Positions 7,475 through 16,305 of a DNA stretch of 64,000 bases are shown in pieces. Source of the stretch: Profundibacter sp033851955 (GTDB taxonomy: Bacteria > Pseudomonadota > Alphaproteobacteria > Rhodobacterales > Rhodobacteraceae); assembly GCA_033851955.1 (NCBI GenBank), contig JAWSVK010000002.1:1-64000 (forward strand), given 5' to 3'. The notes beneath the pieces are model-generated. The model saw only the letters and a program-made list of their open reading frames with translations, had not been told where the DNA came from and ran no database searches. How positions within the stretch are numbered: position 1 is the first letter of the stretch; each line of letters opens with the position of its first letter. The translations under genes and the position numbers were made by a program.

Positions 7475-7981
7475 ATGAAACGCAACACCGCAACACAGGC
7501 CCTGCTAACAGCAGTGTTCCTAACCACTTCATTCACCTTGCCAGCCGCGGCGCAGTCGTTGGAACAATGGGGCGCCTCCGAGTATTGGGACGTGATGATT
7601 GACCCAACATTGGGCGATGGCTGTTTGATCCAATCCGAATTTGACGATGGTTCAGTGGTGCGCATTGGGTTTGATCGCAATGAGGGCGGCGGCTATGTCA
7701 CGGCTTTTAACATGGCATGGGGTGACATTGAGGCGGGGGAAACCTATTCGGTTTTGTTTGCGCTGGATGGTCAAGATTATGATGCTGAGGCGCGCGGTAT
7801 TTATCTGAACGGGGTGCCGGGCGCGGACATCGCGTTTGACAACCCTGATTTCCTATTTGATTTGGCTCAAAAGTATACCATGACGCTTTACAGTGAAAAT
7901 GGCGAAGTGATGTCGATCGACCTGACGGGCAGCTTCAATGCGTTGGAAGCCGCAATGGAATGCCAAGACGAAATGGGCTGA
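7475..7981 (+). CDS. Secreted hypothetical protein
   Basis: 168 residues from the ATG at 7475, with GGGGGAAA about 8 nt upstream. The signal peptide is clear: basic start, hydrophobic stretch, and AAAQS cleavage region near residue 25. The mature part is acidic (pI low) and begins with EQWGASEYWDVMIDPTLGDGC; two cysteines could form a disulfide. I do not recognise a named family beyond small periplasmic proteins common in Rhodobacteraceae. It is monocistronic, about 115 bp after lysR. Confidence 0.7.
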   Translation: MKRNTATQALLTAVFLTTSFTLPAAAQSLEQWGASEYWDVMIDPTLGDGCLIQSEFDDGSVVRIGFDRNEGGGYVTAFNMAWGDIEAGETYSVLFALDGQDYDAEARGIYLNGVPGADIAFDNPDFLFDLAQKYTMTLYSENGEVMSIDLTGSFNALEAAMECQDEMG

Positions 7982-8066
7982 TGGACCCAAAAGCTGGCAG
8001 GCGGGCTTTTGGTTTGCCTCTAGTGTGTTCGGTCTGCGCTTTTGGTGTTAAGTCCTGGTTGAACGC

Positions 8067-8366
8067 TCAATCTCGTGTTGACGCAATTGCTGTAATATCT
8101 GTGGTCTGAGGAGGGTTGGCAAAGGTTGGCCCGACTGTTTCTTTGTAAGCAGCAAAGGAGGAAGATTCTAAAAATCTTTGCTTTACAGGATCGTCAGGAA
8201 ACTCCAGCACGCCAATAAACTGCGTGGGATCATCGGTTGCAAAGCACGAATAGTGTAGCCCAGAAATGCCTTCGGACTTTAGCCCTGCGACAAGTGCGGT
8301 CATTGCAACGGATTGTGCATCGTGGTGATCACTCGATTTTAAGGTATAGCGAACAAGCAGGCTCAT
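8067..8366 (-). CDS. Small dimeric alpha/beta-barrel protein, antibiotic-monooxygenase-like
   Basis: 99 residues with GGAGA 6 nt before the ATG. The composition and the pattern of a beta strand (LLVRYTLK), a helix (AQSVAMTALVAGLKSEG), then YSCFATDDPTQFIGVLEFPD match the ferredoxin-like fold of the antibiotic biosynthesis monooxygenase (ABM) family. Members act on quinones or are stress-linked; the substrate is unknown. It is monocistronic. The fold assignment is moderate because no catalytic residue is diagnostic. Confidence 0.55.
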   Translation of the reverse strand: MSLLVRYTLKSSDHHDAQSVAMTALVAGLKSEGISGLHYSCFATDDPTQFIGVLEFPDDPVKQRFLESSSFAAYKETVGPTFANPPQTTDITAIASTRD

Positions 8367-8814
8367 TTTCTATCTCCATTTGATTGGTTGGCAGTTTTTG
8401 CGACAGATTAGGTCTGCATCTGGCGAAAAGCGGCATTTCGTATTTCCTAGCATGCGTTAGATGCGGCTAATTGACCAGTTAAAACCCCACAGTAAACCCC
8501 CAGCATCAGCCGCATTTGCGCTCTCTCCAGCGTAGGGCCGCTGTCGCGCACCCTCCCTCTCGCCGCTTATTGTGTTGCTAAAACGTGGCGCGTCAAAACA
8601 GGGGCTGCTGCTGGTTGCTCCGCCCCAATTCCTGCGCTCCGCTGCAGTGATTTGACCTTATCGGTTGTTGTAACTCCCTTCTTAGGCTGCGGAATTGGCT
8701 CTGGTTCGGTAATAAAATCACCCTTGCGATTGTAAGCGACATTATCTGTCGCAAATGATCGTTCCTATCTCTTGGCAATATTGCCACCTTATATTCAAGC
8801 AAAAGAGGTATTCC
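8367..8814. other. Intergenic region upstream of mttB-like gene
   Basis: 448 bp with no supported gene. Near the mttB-like start lies the inverted repeat GCGAC-N7-GTCGC (8736-8752), nested in TTGCGA...TCGCAA (8724-8754). It is a candidate operator. Nothing else was recognised. Confidence 0.5.
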
Positions 8815-10371
8815 ATGGCTGATACATCGACAAGAAAACGCAGATCTGGCGGGCGGGCGGGTAACACGCGGCGCGCCACCAAAGCAGTTGAGCAAATGCC
8901 TTGGCGCCTGCCTGTTAATACGGATCGCCCGACCGAGCCGCTGGACGGTGACGGGATTGCGGCCATTCACGACGGGGCCATGCGGATACTCGAAGAAATA
9001 GGCATCGAGTTCTTGCACGAAGAATCGCTGCAAATCCTCAAGGCTGCGGGCTGCACCGTGAATGGCACCAATGTGCGCATGGGCCGTGACTTTGTGATGG
9101 AAATGGTCGGCAAAGCCCCCGCTAGTTTCACCATCACCCCGCGCAACCCCGAACGCGAAGTCATCTTGGGTGATGGACATATTTTGTTTGGGTCGGTGTC
9201 CTCTCCTCCAAACTATTGGGACATGGAGATCGGTAAAAAAGTGACGGGTAACCGCGAACAATGCGCCAACCTGCTGAAGCTTTCACAATATTTCAATTGT
9301 ATCCACATGATCGGCGGATACCCTGTTGAGCCCGTCGATGTTCACCCAAGCATCCGGCATCTGGATGTGCTGTTTGATAAGTTGACCCTGACCGATAAGG
9401 TCGGCCATGCCTATTGTCTGGGGGCCGGACGGGTGGATGATGTGATGGAAATGATCCGCATCGCGGGTGGTCTGAGCCATGAGGAATTTGAAGCCAAGCC
9501 GCGGATGTTCACCAACATCAATTCGACCTCGCCATTGAAACACGACGATCTGATGCTGGACGGCTGGATCCGCCACGTAAGGCGCGGTCAGGCCGCCATT
9601 GTGACGCCTTTCACGTTGGCGGGCGCTATGGCCCCCGTGACCATGGCAGGCGCGGTGGCGCAATCTTTGGCCGAAGGGCTGTCGGTGATCGCCTTGGCGC
9701 AGTACATACGGCCAGGCGCGCCCTGTGGCATCGGGACGTTTACCTCCAACGTTGATATGAAATCAGGCGCCCCCGCCTTTGGTACCCCTGAATACATGCG
9801 CGCCACCCAGATGACCGGTCAGATGGCGCGGTTTTATGGATTGCCTTTGCGTTCCAGTGGGGTCTGCGCCGCCAATGTGCCCGACGGACAAGCCATGTGG
9901 GAAACCTCAAACAGCCTATGGGCGGCGGTGCAATCGGGCAGCAATATGGTTTATCACGCCGCCGGTTGGCTGGAAGGCGGGCTGATCGCCAGCCCCGAAA
10001 AATTCATCATGGATTGCGAAGTGTTGCAGCAAATCCAGCGCTATATGGAGCCGCAGATCATTGCGACCACACCGGAGGATATCGCAATAGACGCGATCCG
10101 CGAGGTTGGCCCCGAGGGACATTTCTTTGGCATCCAGCACACGCAGGACCGTTACGAAGAGGCATTTTACCAACCGTTTCTTTCGGATTGGCGCAATTTT
10201 GAGGCGTGGGAGCTGGCTGGTGGTACATGGACTGCCGAGCGGGCCCATCACAAGTTCAAAGAGATCATTAACGAATTCGAAGCGCCCCCTATGCAAAGTG
10301 ACAACCACGCAGAGTTGGTTGATTTTGTTGCCCGCCGTAAATCCGAAGGCGGCGTGCCGACAGATTTTTAA
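8815..10371 (+). CDS. Trimethylamine methyltransferase (MttB) family protein, non-pyrrolysine type
   Basis: 518 residues from the ATG at 8815, with AAAAGAGG 6 nt upstream. It spans the whole length of the MttB TIM-barrel family (LDGDGIAAIHDGAMRILEEIGIEF at the N-terminus). The frame is open through the C-terminal barrel with no in-frame TAG, so it is one of the pyrrolysine-free homologs. Characterised relatives such as MtgB demethylate glycine betaine or other quaternary amines and pass the methyl group to a corrinoid protein. No corrinoid protein or reductase gene is adjacent. The substrate is therefore unknown, but quaternary amines fit with sarcosine oxidase elsewhere in the window. Confidence 0.85.
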   Translation: MADTSTRKRRSGGRAGNTRRATKAVEQMPWRLPVNTDRPTEPLDGDGIAAIHDGAMRILEEIGIEFLHEESLQILKAAGCTVNGTNVRMGRDFVMEMVGKAPASFTITPRNPEREVILGDGHILFGSVSSPPNYWDMEIGKKVTGNREQCANLLKLSQYFNCIHMIGGYPVEPVDVHPSIRHLDVLFDKLTLTDKVGHAYCLGAGRVDDVMEMIRIAGGLSHEEFEAKPRMFTNINSTSPLKHDDLMLDGWIRHVRRGQAAIVTPFTLAGAMAPVTMAGAVAQSLAEGLSVIALAQYIRPGAPCGIGTFTSNVDMKSGAPAFGTPEYMRATQMTGQMARFYGLPLRSSGVCAANVPDGQAMWETSNSLWAAVQSGSNMVYHAAGWLEGGLIASPEKFIMDCEVLQQIQRYMEPQIIATTPEDIAIDAIREVGPEGHFFGIQHTQDRYEEAFYQPFLSDWRNFEAWELAGGTWTAERAHHKFKEIINEFEAPPMQSDNHAELVDFVARRKSEGGVPTDF

Positions 10372-10486
10372 GTGCAGGATTTGGACTGAATTTTAAGCAT
10401 TTTGCTGCCGCAAGTTCGGACTTTGTTAATGATGATTACCTAGCGTTCAACCTAGGCCAAAAGAATTGGTCAAAAGGATGGGATGA

Positions 10487-11095
10487 ATGCACGGGTTAAT
10501 AAATCGCTCACTCGAGAGCTTCTTAAGTGAGACTTATGGGGCCGCGGTGTGGCACGACGTGGTCGAGGCCGCGGGTTTGGGGTTTGAGCATTTTGAATCG
10601 ATGTTTGAATATGAAGACTGGCAGACATATGCAGTTATTGAGTGCGCCGCAGAGCTGCTCAGCAAATCTTCTGACACCATATTGGAAGACTTGGGCACCT
10701 ATCTCGTGTCCAGCCCCAATGTAAAATCTCTGCGCCGCCTGCTGCGGTTTGGCGGCGACACCTTTGTTGATTTCCTGCACTCACTGGATGATCTGTATGA
10801 TCGTGGCAAATTGGCGGTGCCCGAGTTGGAACTGCCCACGTTCAAGCTGTTGGAGGAGGGCCGCCCCGGCTGTTTTACGGTGGTTTGTCACGGTCCACAC
10901 AAGGGGTTTGGGCGCGCGATGCTAGGGGTGCTGCGGGCGATGGCCGATGACTATGGCGCATTGGTGTTTATGGAATATCAAGGCGGGCGCGACGGTTTCG
11001 AGGAAATCTCGATCACCTTGGTCGAAAGCAGTTTTGCAGATGGGCGGGATTTTAGCTTGGCCAGACCGGATGTTTTAAGCGGGGGCGGGACTTAA
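10487..11095 (+). CDS. H-NOX (heme NO-binding) domain protein lacking the heme ligand histidine
   Basis: 202 residues with AAAGGATGGGA upstream. The N-terminus (MHGLINRSLESFLSETYGAAVW) is typical of H-NOX/HNOB domains. Aligned by eye to soluble guanylate cyclase and bacterial H-NOX, the proximal heme histidine (sequence L-x-x-L-H) is Tyr-104 here (LDDLYDR). The heme-propionate motif YxSxR is replaced by Cys-134, Gly-136 and His-138 (CHGPHKG). The domain may therefore bind heme differently, another ligand, or none. The stop overlaps the start of the downstream cyclase (TAATG). Together they look like a sensor and its diguanylate cyclase. Confidence 0.85.
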   Translation: MHGLINRSLESFLSETYGAAVWHDVVEAAGLGFEHFESMFEYEDWQTYAVIECAAELLSKSSDTILEDLGTYLVSSPNVKSLRRLLRFGGDTFVDFLHSLDDLYDRGKLAVPELELPTFKLLEEGRPGCFTVVCHGPHKGFGRAMLGVLRAMADDYGALVFMEYQGGRDGFEEISITLVESSFADGRDFSLARPDVLSGGGT

Positions 11096-12090
11096 TGGAC
11101 AGGTTTTGTATGACAAAGGAGTCATTGGCGCGCCTGATGCCAATGCACCTCATTTTGGGGCTGAATGGAGAAATTTTGCAATGCGGGCCCACGGTCGCAA
11201 AGCTCTTTGTTGATCGCACTTTGACCGGGCAGTCGTTCTTTGAGTGTTTCGATGTGAACCGCCCGGGCAATATGGCGTCGGTGGCTGACATTATCGAAAC
11301 GATTGGGACGAAACTGCATCTGTCTATGCGCAATGAACATCAGACAATGTTAAAGGCGGTTGGTGTCGCCCTTGAGGGGCAAGAAGGCGTGTTGCTGGAT
11401 ATGTCGTTCGGGATTTCGGTGGTTGATACGATCGGGACCTATAATTTGACAATTGCGGACTTTGCCGCAACTGATCTTGCTGTTGAGATGCTCTATCTGA
11501 TCGAGGCAAAATCAGCGGCGATGAATGAATCACACAAATTGAATGCACGGCTTCAAGGCGCGAAAATGGCGGCCGAAGAGCAAGCCTATACAGATACATT
11601 GACAGGGTTAAAGAACCGACGCGCGATGGATCATGTGCTGTCGCGCTTTGTCACGGGCGGCGACAGTTTTGGCTTGATGCAGGTCGATCTGGATTACTTT
11701 AAGGCAGTAAATGACACGTTGGGCCACGCCGCTGGGGACCATGTGTTGTTGGAGGTTGCCCGAATTTTGGTGGATGAAACCCGCAGCGATGATTTGGTGG
11801 CGCGGGTCGGCGGCGATGAATTTGTGTTGTTGTTCCACCGTTTGACCGACATTGATCAGCTGAATGATATTGCAATGCGGATTATCGAGCGCATGGAAGT
11901 GCCGATTATGTTCAACGGCCAGCAATGCCGAATTTCAACCAGCATTGGCACGACGGTGTCGGATTTCTACACCGAACCTGACATGGACAAAATGTTGAGC
12001 GACGCAGATTTGGCGCTTTACGCATCCAAAAATAAGGGGCGGGCCTGCAATACAGTCTTTAGCGCTGAATTGTTACGCCAAGCCTCCTAA
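11095..12090 (+). CDS. Diguanylate cyclase with H-NOX-associated (HNOBA) domain
   Basis: 331 residues. The N-terminal part (about 10-150: MHLILGLNGEILQCGP, FDVNRPG, TIADFAATDLAVEMLYLIE) matches the HNOBA domain that pairs with H-NOX proteins. A short coiled-coil linker leads to the GGDEF domain. The active site reads RVGGDEF and an inhibitory I-site RSDD lies five residues before it, so the enzyme should make cyclic di-GMP and be product-inhibited. It is translated by overlap with the H-NOX gene. In Rhodobacteraceae such pairs tie NO or redox signals to biofilm or quorum behaviour; here the sensor residue is altered. Confidence 0.92.
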   Translation: MDRFCMTKESLARLMPMHLILGLNGEILQCGPTVAKLFVDRTLTGQSFFECFDVNRPGNMASVADIIETIGTKLHLSMRNEHQTMLKAVGVALEGQEGVLLDMSFGISVVDTIGTYNLTIADFAATDLAVEMLYLIEAKSAAMNESHKLNARLQGAKMAAEEQAYTDTLTGLKNRRAMDHVLSRFVTGGDSFGLMQVDLDYFKAVNDTLGHAAGDHVLLEVARILVDETRSDDLVARVGGDEFVLLFHRLTDIDQLNDIAMRIIERMEVPIMFNGQQCRISTSIGTTVSDFYTEPDMDKMLSDADLALYASKNKGRACNTVFSAELLRQAS

Positions 12091-12263
12091 GCATTCGACC
12101 CGTTTAGAAACTGCACCAAGAGGGTAAATCTGCTCCAAGAAGTCAGGTTTTGACCCGACGGTTTGGTATTTTGTTAATGAACACAATTTGGTCCATTTTT
12201 GTCATTCTTTGGCCGTAAACCTTTGGCAATTTAACGCTGAAACCTAAACAATATTCGGAGAAG

Positions 12264-12413
12264 ATGATGGACCTGTTTACAACGATTTCCTTTGACCAAA
12301 TTGGTCTGGCTTTTCTTTCTGTCTTTGTTCTCCGTCAGGTTATGGTCTACGCTTTGCCAAATGATATTGCGGGCCCAGGCGGTTGGTTTGTCGACACGGG
12401 CTGCGCTGATTAA
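12264..12413 (+). CDS. Small single-span membrane protein
   Basis: A 49-codon frame (MMDLFTTISFDQIGLAFLSV, then FVLRQVMVYALPND) with CGGAGAAG just before the ATG. One predicted membrane helix covers roughly residues 10-30, and the tail is rich in Gly, Asp and Trp. It has good coding bias and lies in the 490-bp space after the cyclase. No family is recognised. It could also be started at the second ATG, 12267. Confidence 0.45.
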   Translation: MMDLFTTISFDQIGLAFLSVFVLRQVMVYALPNDIAGPGGWFVDTGCAD

Positions 12414-12461
12414 GGCGTAAACGACAAATACTTAGCAGTTTTCGATGAAATCTGAACAAGA

Positions 12462-12484
12462 AAAGGCCCTTTAAGAGGGCCTTT
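12462..12484. terminator. Bidirectional intrinsic terminator
   Basis: Perfect 9-bp stem AAAGGCCCT / AGGGCCTTT with a 5-nt loop, between the small membrane ORF (plus) and the minus-strand membrane protein. On the minus strand it is followed by a T-rich run. Confidence 0.75.
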
Positions 12485-12582
12485 CTGACGGCTAACAATG
12501 CTCTGATTAACAGTGCTTTTCTCCTGATTTTGCCAAGGCGTTTGAGTCAGCTGGCAATACTCGGAATTTGAATAAGTCGCCT

Positions 12583-12969
12583 TCAACTTCCGAAATAAAG
12601 AAGCCCTGAGCAAATAAACCAGACACTCCAATGTGGCAGCCGCAGCAGCGTCGCAGCCGCTTTTTTGAGCCACAAAACCTGTACAACCCAAACTGCGCCC
12701 CATAGGAAAAACAATACGCTAAGCGCTGTCAAAACCTGGTCTTCAATTGGCCCCAAATCGACAAATGCGACCGCAAAGAGCAATAGAGCTACAGCCAAAA
12801 GATCAACCGACAACATTTGGAAAGCGCACATGGCCTGCACCCAATGTGCCGTTAACCTGTCGTTCTCTTGATCCGGCGCGATGGCTGCTGTCTCTTTTGT
12901 GCCCCCCAATACATGCGCAATTACGGCGAGCAAGGTAATGCATGCCACGATAAAGACCGGTATATTCAT
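12583..12969 (-). CDS. Small integral membrane protein
   Basis: 128 residues with four predicted membrane segments: about 5-22, 50-68, 77-98 and 113-126. It is very hydrophobic and has no charged catalytic motif. AAGGGGT precedes the start. The gene is monocistronic and ends upstream of the 12462-12484 terminator. I do not recognise a family. Similar small four-helix proteins are common and unassigned in this group. Confidence 0.65.
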   Translation of the reverse strand: MNIPVFIVACITLLAVIAHVLGGTKETAAIAPDQENDRLTAHWVQAMCAFQMLSVDLLAVALLLFAVAFVDLGPIEDQVLTALSVLFFLWGAVWVVQVLWLKKAAATLLRLPHWSVWFICSGLLYFGS

Positions 12970-13307
12970 CTCAACCCCTTGGTTCCAGTTGTAACAGGGC
13001 AGTGCCCGTTAGCCGCTTTCTATCTGGGTAATTGTCTAGATTGATTTGAACACAGGGCAATGCGGCAAATCGTGCAAAGTGTGTTGGTGATATTTTCGTT
13101 TCGACCGCAAAACAGCAGAATTTATTTGTGACGCCGCCCAACAAACTGACTCGAAATGAGAGCGTTACACCTGTTTGTCCTTTTGCTGATAGTCAGGTCG
13201 CATGTTTTGTTCGATTGCCACACAACAACAACGAAAAAAGGGCGCACCGCTTTTCGCGATACGCCCTTCTTATTCGTCAACAATCATCCCGACTTGCGGG
13301 AGAAAGC
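12970..13307. other. Intergenic region between membrane protein and csp
   Basis: 338 bp. It holds the promoter side of the membrane-protein gene and, at 13234-13269, the csp terminator. No other gene or clear signal was seen. Confidence 0.5.
13234..13269 (-). terminator. Intrinsic terminator of the cold-shock gene
   Basis: On the minus strand AAGGGCG and CGCCCTT pair around a nested CGC-GAAAA-GCG hairpin and are followed by a run of T. It lies 39 bp after the csp stop. Confidence 0.8.
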
Positions 13308-13514
13308 TTATGCCAAAGCGATGTTTGTCGCGCTTTCGCGGCCGTCGCGGCCAGGTTCGATTTCGAAAGTAACTTTCTGATCGTCAGCAAGACCAGTCAG
13401 GCCTGCTTGTTCAACAGCTGAGATGTGTACAAACACGTCTTTGCTGCCGCCATCTGGAGCGATAAAGCCGAAGCCTTTTGTTGTGTTAAACCATTTTACG
13501 GTGCCAGTAGCCAT
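13308..13514 (-). CDS. Cold-shock protein, CspA family
   Basis: 68 residues, the family's usual size. The RNA-binding motifs KGFGFI (RNP1) and DVFVHI (RNP2) are intact in a five-strand OB fold. AGGAG sits 9 nt before the ATG. These proteins melt RNA structure or act as general RNA chaperones; many are not cold-specific. The gene is monocistronic with its own terminator. The space to tRNA-Glu (328 bp) probably contains a long leader, as in other csp genes, but no fold was proven. Confidence 0.95.
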   Translation of the reverse strand: MATGTVKWFNTTKGFGFIAPDGGSKDVFVHISAVEQAGLTGLADDQKVTFEIEPGRDGRESATNIALA

Positions 13515-13842
13515 CGTATATTCTCCTATTTATCTGCCCGCAGAATGCGGCAGCTCGGCTCAGCCAGAACAAGATCGATATACTGAGCTGTTAAGAGCAG
13601 TGTAGCCGATAGAGGTAACGTCGCAGGCATCACATAGGGTCACGCAAAGGAAATATCAAGGAGTTTGTACATCTTAGCGGCCATTGGCGGATTTATGCCT
13701 TGTTTTGGTGCGGTGCGGCCAAAACAAGCTGCGCAACATTGCCCAAAATGCGTTGACAACTTTCGAAGGGCTGTTGTTTGGGGGCAAAACGGCCGTCGTC
13801 TGCCACGTCGCAGAAAAGAATCAATATGTCAGGGAAACGACG
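13515..13842. promoter_or_regulatory. Leader/promoter region of csp
   Basis: 328 bp between csp and tRNA-Glu. Short self-complementary stretches such as CCGCATTCTGCGG (plus 13537-13549) lie close to the csp start. A long structured 5' UTR is typical of csp genes; start site and fold were not determined. Confidence 0.3.
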
Positions 13843-13917
13843 TGGTAGCCCGTACGAGAATCGAACTCGTCTTTCCAGGTTGAAAACCTGGCGTCCTAAC
13901 CGATAGACGAACGGGCC
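13843..13917 (-). tRNA. tRNA-Glu (anticodon TTC)
   Basis: The minus strand gives a 75-nt cloverleaf: acceptor GGCCCGT / ACGGGCT, D arm GTCTATCGGTTAGGAC, anticodon arm CCAGG-TTTTCAA-CCTGG with anticodon TTC, T arm GACGAGTTCGATTCTCGT, discriminator A, encoded CCA. All arms pair. Confidence 0.95.
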
Positions 13918-14005
13918 ACATTGTGTGGTCAGGCGTATCTAGGCAAACTGGGGCGAGGGCGCAAGGGGGTAAATGCGTCTAATTCGTAATTTTTTACACC
14001 CTCGT

Positions 14006-15748
14006 TTAGGCGCGGGCTGCATCCTCTAAGCGCAGTTGCACACGGGCGCGTCCACCCCATGTGTTGATTTCCAGACGGCCCGCCAGATGAAACCGCGCCC
14101 CGCCATGATTTGCGAGCGCTTGACCCATGGGACCATCATAGACGCCAAAGGCAATTGCCTCGATCCGCGCACCCATGCCGTCGCCAAATGTCAGCTTTAG
14201 ATGGTTGTCACCAATGCGTTTGGTAAAGTTGATTTCCACATCGGGAAAGGCGAACCGCGGGGCAGGGGCGCTGGCCCCGAACGGGCCGGCCTGTTCCAGC
14301 CGTTCAATCAGCTCGACCGTGGCAGCACCGGGCATCAACACGCCGTCCAGTTTCAGATCAGCAGGGCCGGCATCGCCCGCCCCTTGTTTGGCAAGCAGCT
14401 CACTTAGACGTGCCATCGCGGGCTCTAATTGGTCACGCGCCACCGTTAGGCCTGCCGCCATTTTGTGGCCGCCACCCTTTAACAACAGCCCCTCGGCCAT
14501 CAGTCGTTGGATAGACGCCCCCAAATCAACGCCCGAAACTGACCGCCCCGAACCTTTGCCCTCATCCCCATCCAACCCGATCACCACGGCGGGGCGGTTG
14601 GTGGCTTCTTTCAAACGTGACGCCACAATGCCCACAACACCCGGATGCCAACCCTCGCCTGCCGCCCAAACCAGCGGCGCGTCCAACCCACGCTCCTCGG
14701 CCTGCGCCAGTGCAACATCACGCACGCTGGCCTCGACCTCACGGCGTTCCGTGTTCAACTCATCCAATCGATCCGCCATGGCGCGGGCTTCATGCACATT
14801 CGTGCAGGCCAGCAGGCGTGCGCCCAGATCGGCCTGCCCAATCCGTCCACCAGCGTTAATGCGTGGGCCCAGCAGGAACCCTAAATGATAGGTGCTCGGT
14901 GCGCTGTTCATCCGTGCCACATCGCCCAAGGCCACCAGCCCAATGCGTTTGCGCTGCGCCATAACTTTGAGCCCTTGGCGCACCAAGGCGCGGTTAACGC
15001 CCGTCAGTGGCGCAACATCGGCGACAGTGCCAAGCGCCACAAGGTCCAGCATGTCAACAAGGTTCGGTCCGGTTTTATTTTGGCCGCGCAGTTGGCGATT
15101 GACCTCGACCAGCATCAAAAACACAACCCCTGCCGCGCATAGCTGGGCGTAGTCGCCTGTTTCGTCTTGGCGGTTCGGGTTCACCACGGCCACCGCATCA
15201 GGCAGGGTCTCGCCGCCCAAATGGTGGTCCACCACCACCACGTCAGCGCCTTTGGCGGCGGCAATCGCCTCATGGCTGACAGTGCCGCAATCCACGCAGA
15301 CAATCAGTGCGTGATCGCGGGCCAGCATTTCCATGGCGGGCACATTGGGCCCGTAGCCCTCGGTGATACGGTCGGGAATATACAGCGTCGCATCGCGGCC
15401 CATTTGGCGCAACCAATCCAACAGCAAAGCCGCGGACGTGCCGCCATCCACATCGTAATCGGCAAAAATGGCGATCTTTTCGCCCGCCTGACTGGCCTTT
15501 AAGAACCGTGCGGCGGCGGGCTGCATATCTTTGAGCCGCAACGGGTCGGGCAACAGGTCTTTGATGGTCGGGTTCAGAAAAGTTTCAGCGTCTTGTGGCG
15601 CAACGCCACGGCGCACAAGGATGCGACACAGCGGCAAGGGCAGGTTGGTGTCCTGCGCCATGCCTTCGGACAATCTGTCGTCCTCGATGCTTGGTCCAAC
15701 CCAAAGCCGGTCGCTTAAGGACGCATCGACTGATAGAAATCCGCTCAT
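14006..15748 (-). CDS. recJ: Single-stranded-DNA-specific exonuclease RecJ
   Basis: 580 residues, full length. DHH-family motif I is DYDVDG at 97-102 and the name-giving DHH at 174-176 is intact. The DHHA1 nucleic-acid part (GGHKMAAGLT) and C-terminal OB fold are present. RecJ degrades ssDNA 5' to 3' in RecF recombination, mismatch and base-excision repair. The gene is last in a minus-strand run after hom, glpX and the cysteine hydrolase; its start overlaps the hydrolase stop by 4 nt. Confidence 0.97.
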   Translation of the reverse strand: MSGFLSVDASLSDRLWVGPSIEDDRLSEGMAQDTNLPLPLCRILVRRGVAPQDAETFLNPTIKDLLPDPLRLKDMQPAAARFLKASQAGEKIAIFADYDVDGGTSAALLLDWLRQMGRDATLYIPDRITEGYGPNVPAMEMLARDHALIVCVDCGTVSHEAIAAAKGADVVVVDHHLGGETLPDAVAVVNPNRQDETGDYAQLCAAGVVFLMLVEVNRQLRGQNKTGPNLVDMLDLVALGTVADVAPLTGVNRALVRQGLKVMAQRKRIGLVALGDVARMNSAPSTYHLGFLLGPRINAGGRIGQADLGARLLACTNVHEARAMADRLDELNTERREVEASVRDVALAQAEERGLDAPLVWAAGEGWHPGVVGIVASRLKEATNRPAVVIGLDGDEGKGSGRSVSGVDLGASIQRLMAEGLLLKGGGHKMAAGLTVARDQLEPAMARLSELLAKQGAGDAGPADLKLDGVLMPGAATVELIERLEQAGPFGASAPAPRFAFPDVEINFTKRIGDNHLKLTFGDGMGARIEAIAFGVYDGPMGQALANHGGARFHLAGRLEINTWGGRARVQLRLEDAARA

Positions 15749-16305
15749 GTGGTGGCCCCAATGATCGCGTTTGTAGTTTTGGCGATGGCAAATTCACCGT
15801 GCAAATGCGCAATGGCAGTGTCGTGGATTTGTGCAGCACTCAAAGCGGGGCCATCGCACCATGACATATTGGCATTTTGTTCGAACGCGGCGCAGGCGTC
15901 ATGGGCCAAACTGACGGTAAAGCCCAGATTGGCGGCCATCCGTGTGGTGGTCGAAACGCAATGCGGCGTTGTCAGCCCGCAGATCACCAGATCCGTGATG
16001 CCGCTTGCGCGCAAACGATCCTCAAGATCGGTGCCGATAAAGGCGGAGTTTACGGTTTTTTCGAACACAGCCTCGCCCGCAGAGGGCTGAACGATGGTTT
16101 GGATTTCGGCGCCAGCAAGCCCCGCTTGAAGGGGGCTGCCCTCAGTCGTGCTGAGGTGGCGGACATGGAAGATCGGAGCATCGCGCGCCCGCCAGTGTTG
16201 CAACAGGCGAGCGGCGTTTTTCTCGGCGTCTGGATTGTTGCGCGCGCCCCAGTAGGGGCTATCAAAGCCCTGCTGGATGTCGATCAGGATCAGCGCGCAT
16301 TCCAT
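15745..16305 (-). CDS. Isochorismatase-family cysteine hydrolase
   Basis: 186 residues. The catalytic triad Asp-9 (LIDIQQGF), Lys-83 (FEKTVNSAF) and Cys-116 (GLTTPHCV) is in place. The family hydrolyses amides such as nicotinamide, N-carbamoylsarcosine or isochorismate; the substrate cannot be fixed here. Its start directly abuts glpX and its end overlaps recJ. It is therefore co-transcribed with housekeeping genes, with no pathway partner nearby. Confidence 0.88.
   Translation of the reverse strand: MECALILIDIQQGFDSPYWGARNNPDAEKNAARLLQHWRARDAPIFHVRHLSTTEGSPLQAGLAGAEIQTIVQPSAGEAVFEKTVNSAFIGTDLEDRLRASGITDLVICGLTTPHCVSTTTRMAANLGFTVSLAHDACAAFEQNANMSWCDGPALSAAQIHDTAIAHLHGEFAIAKTTNAIIGATT

Noticed and set aside
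8815..10371. Pyrrolysine-type trimethylamine methyltransferase
   Set aside because: No in-frame TAG in the barrel region and no pyl genes; called as the non-pyrrolysine type.
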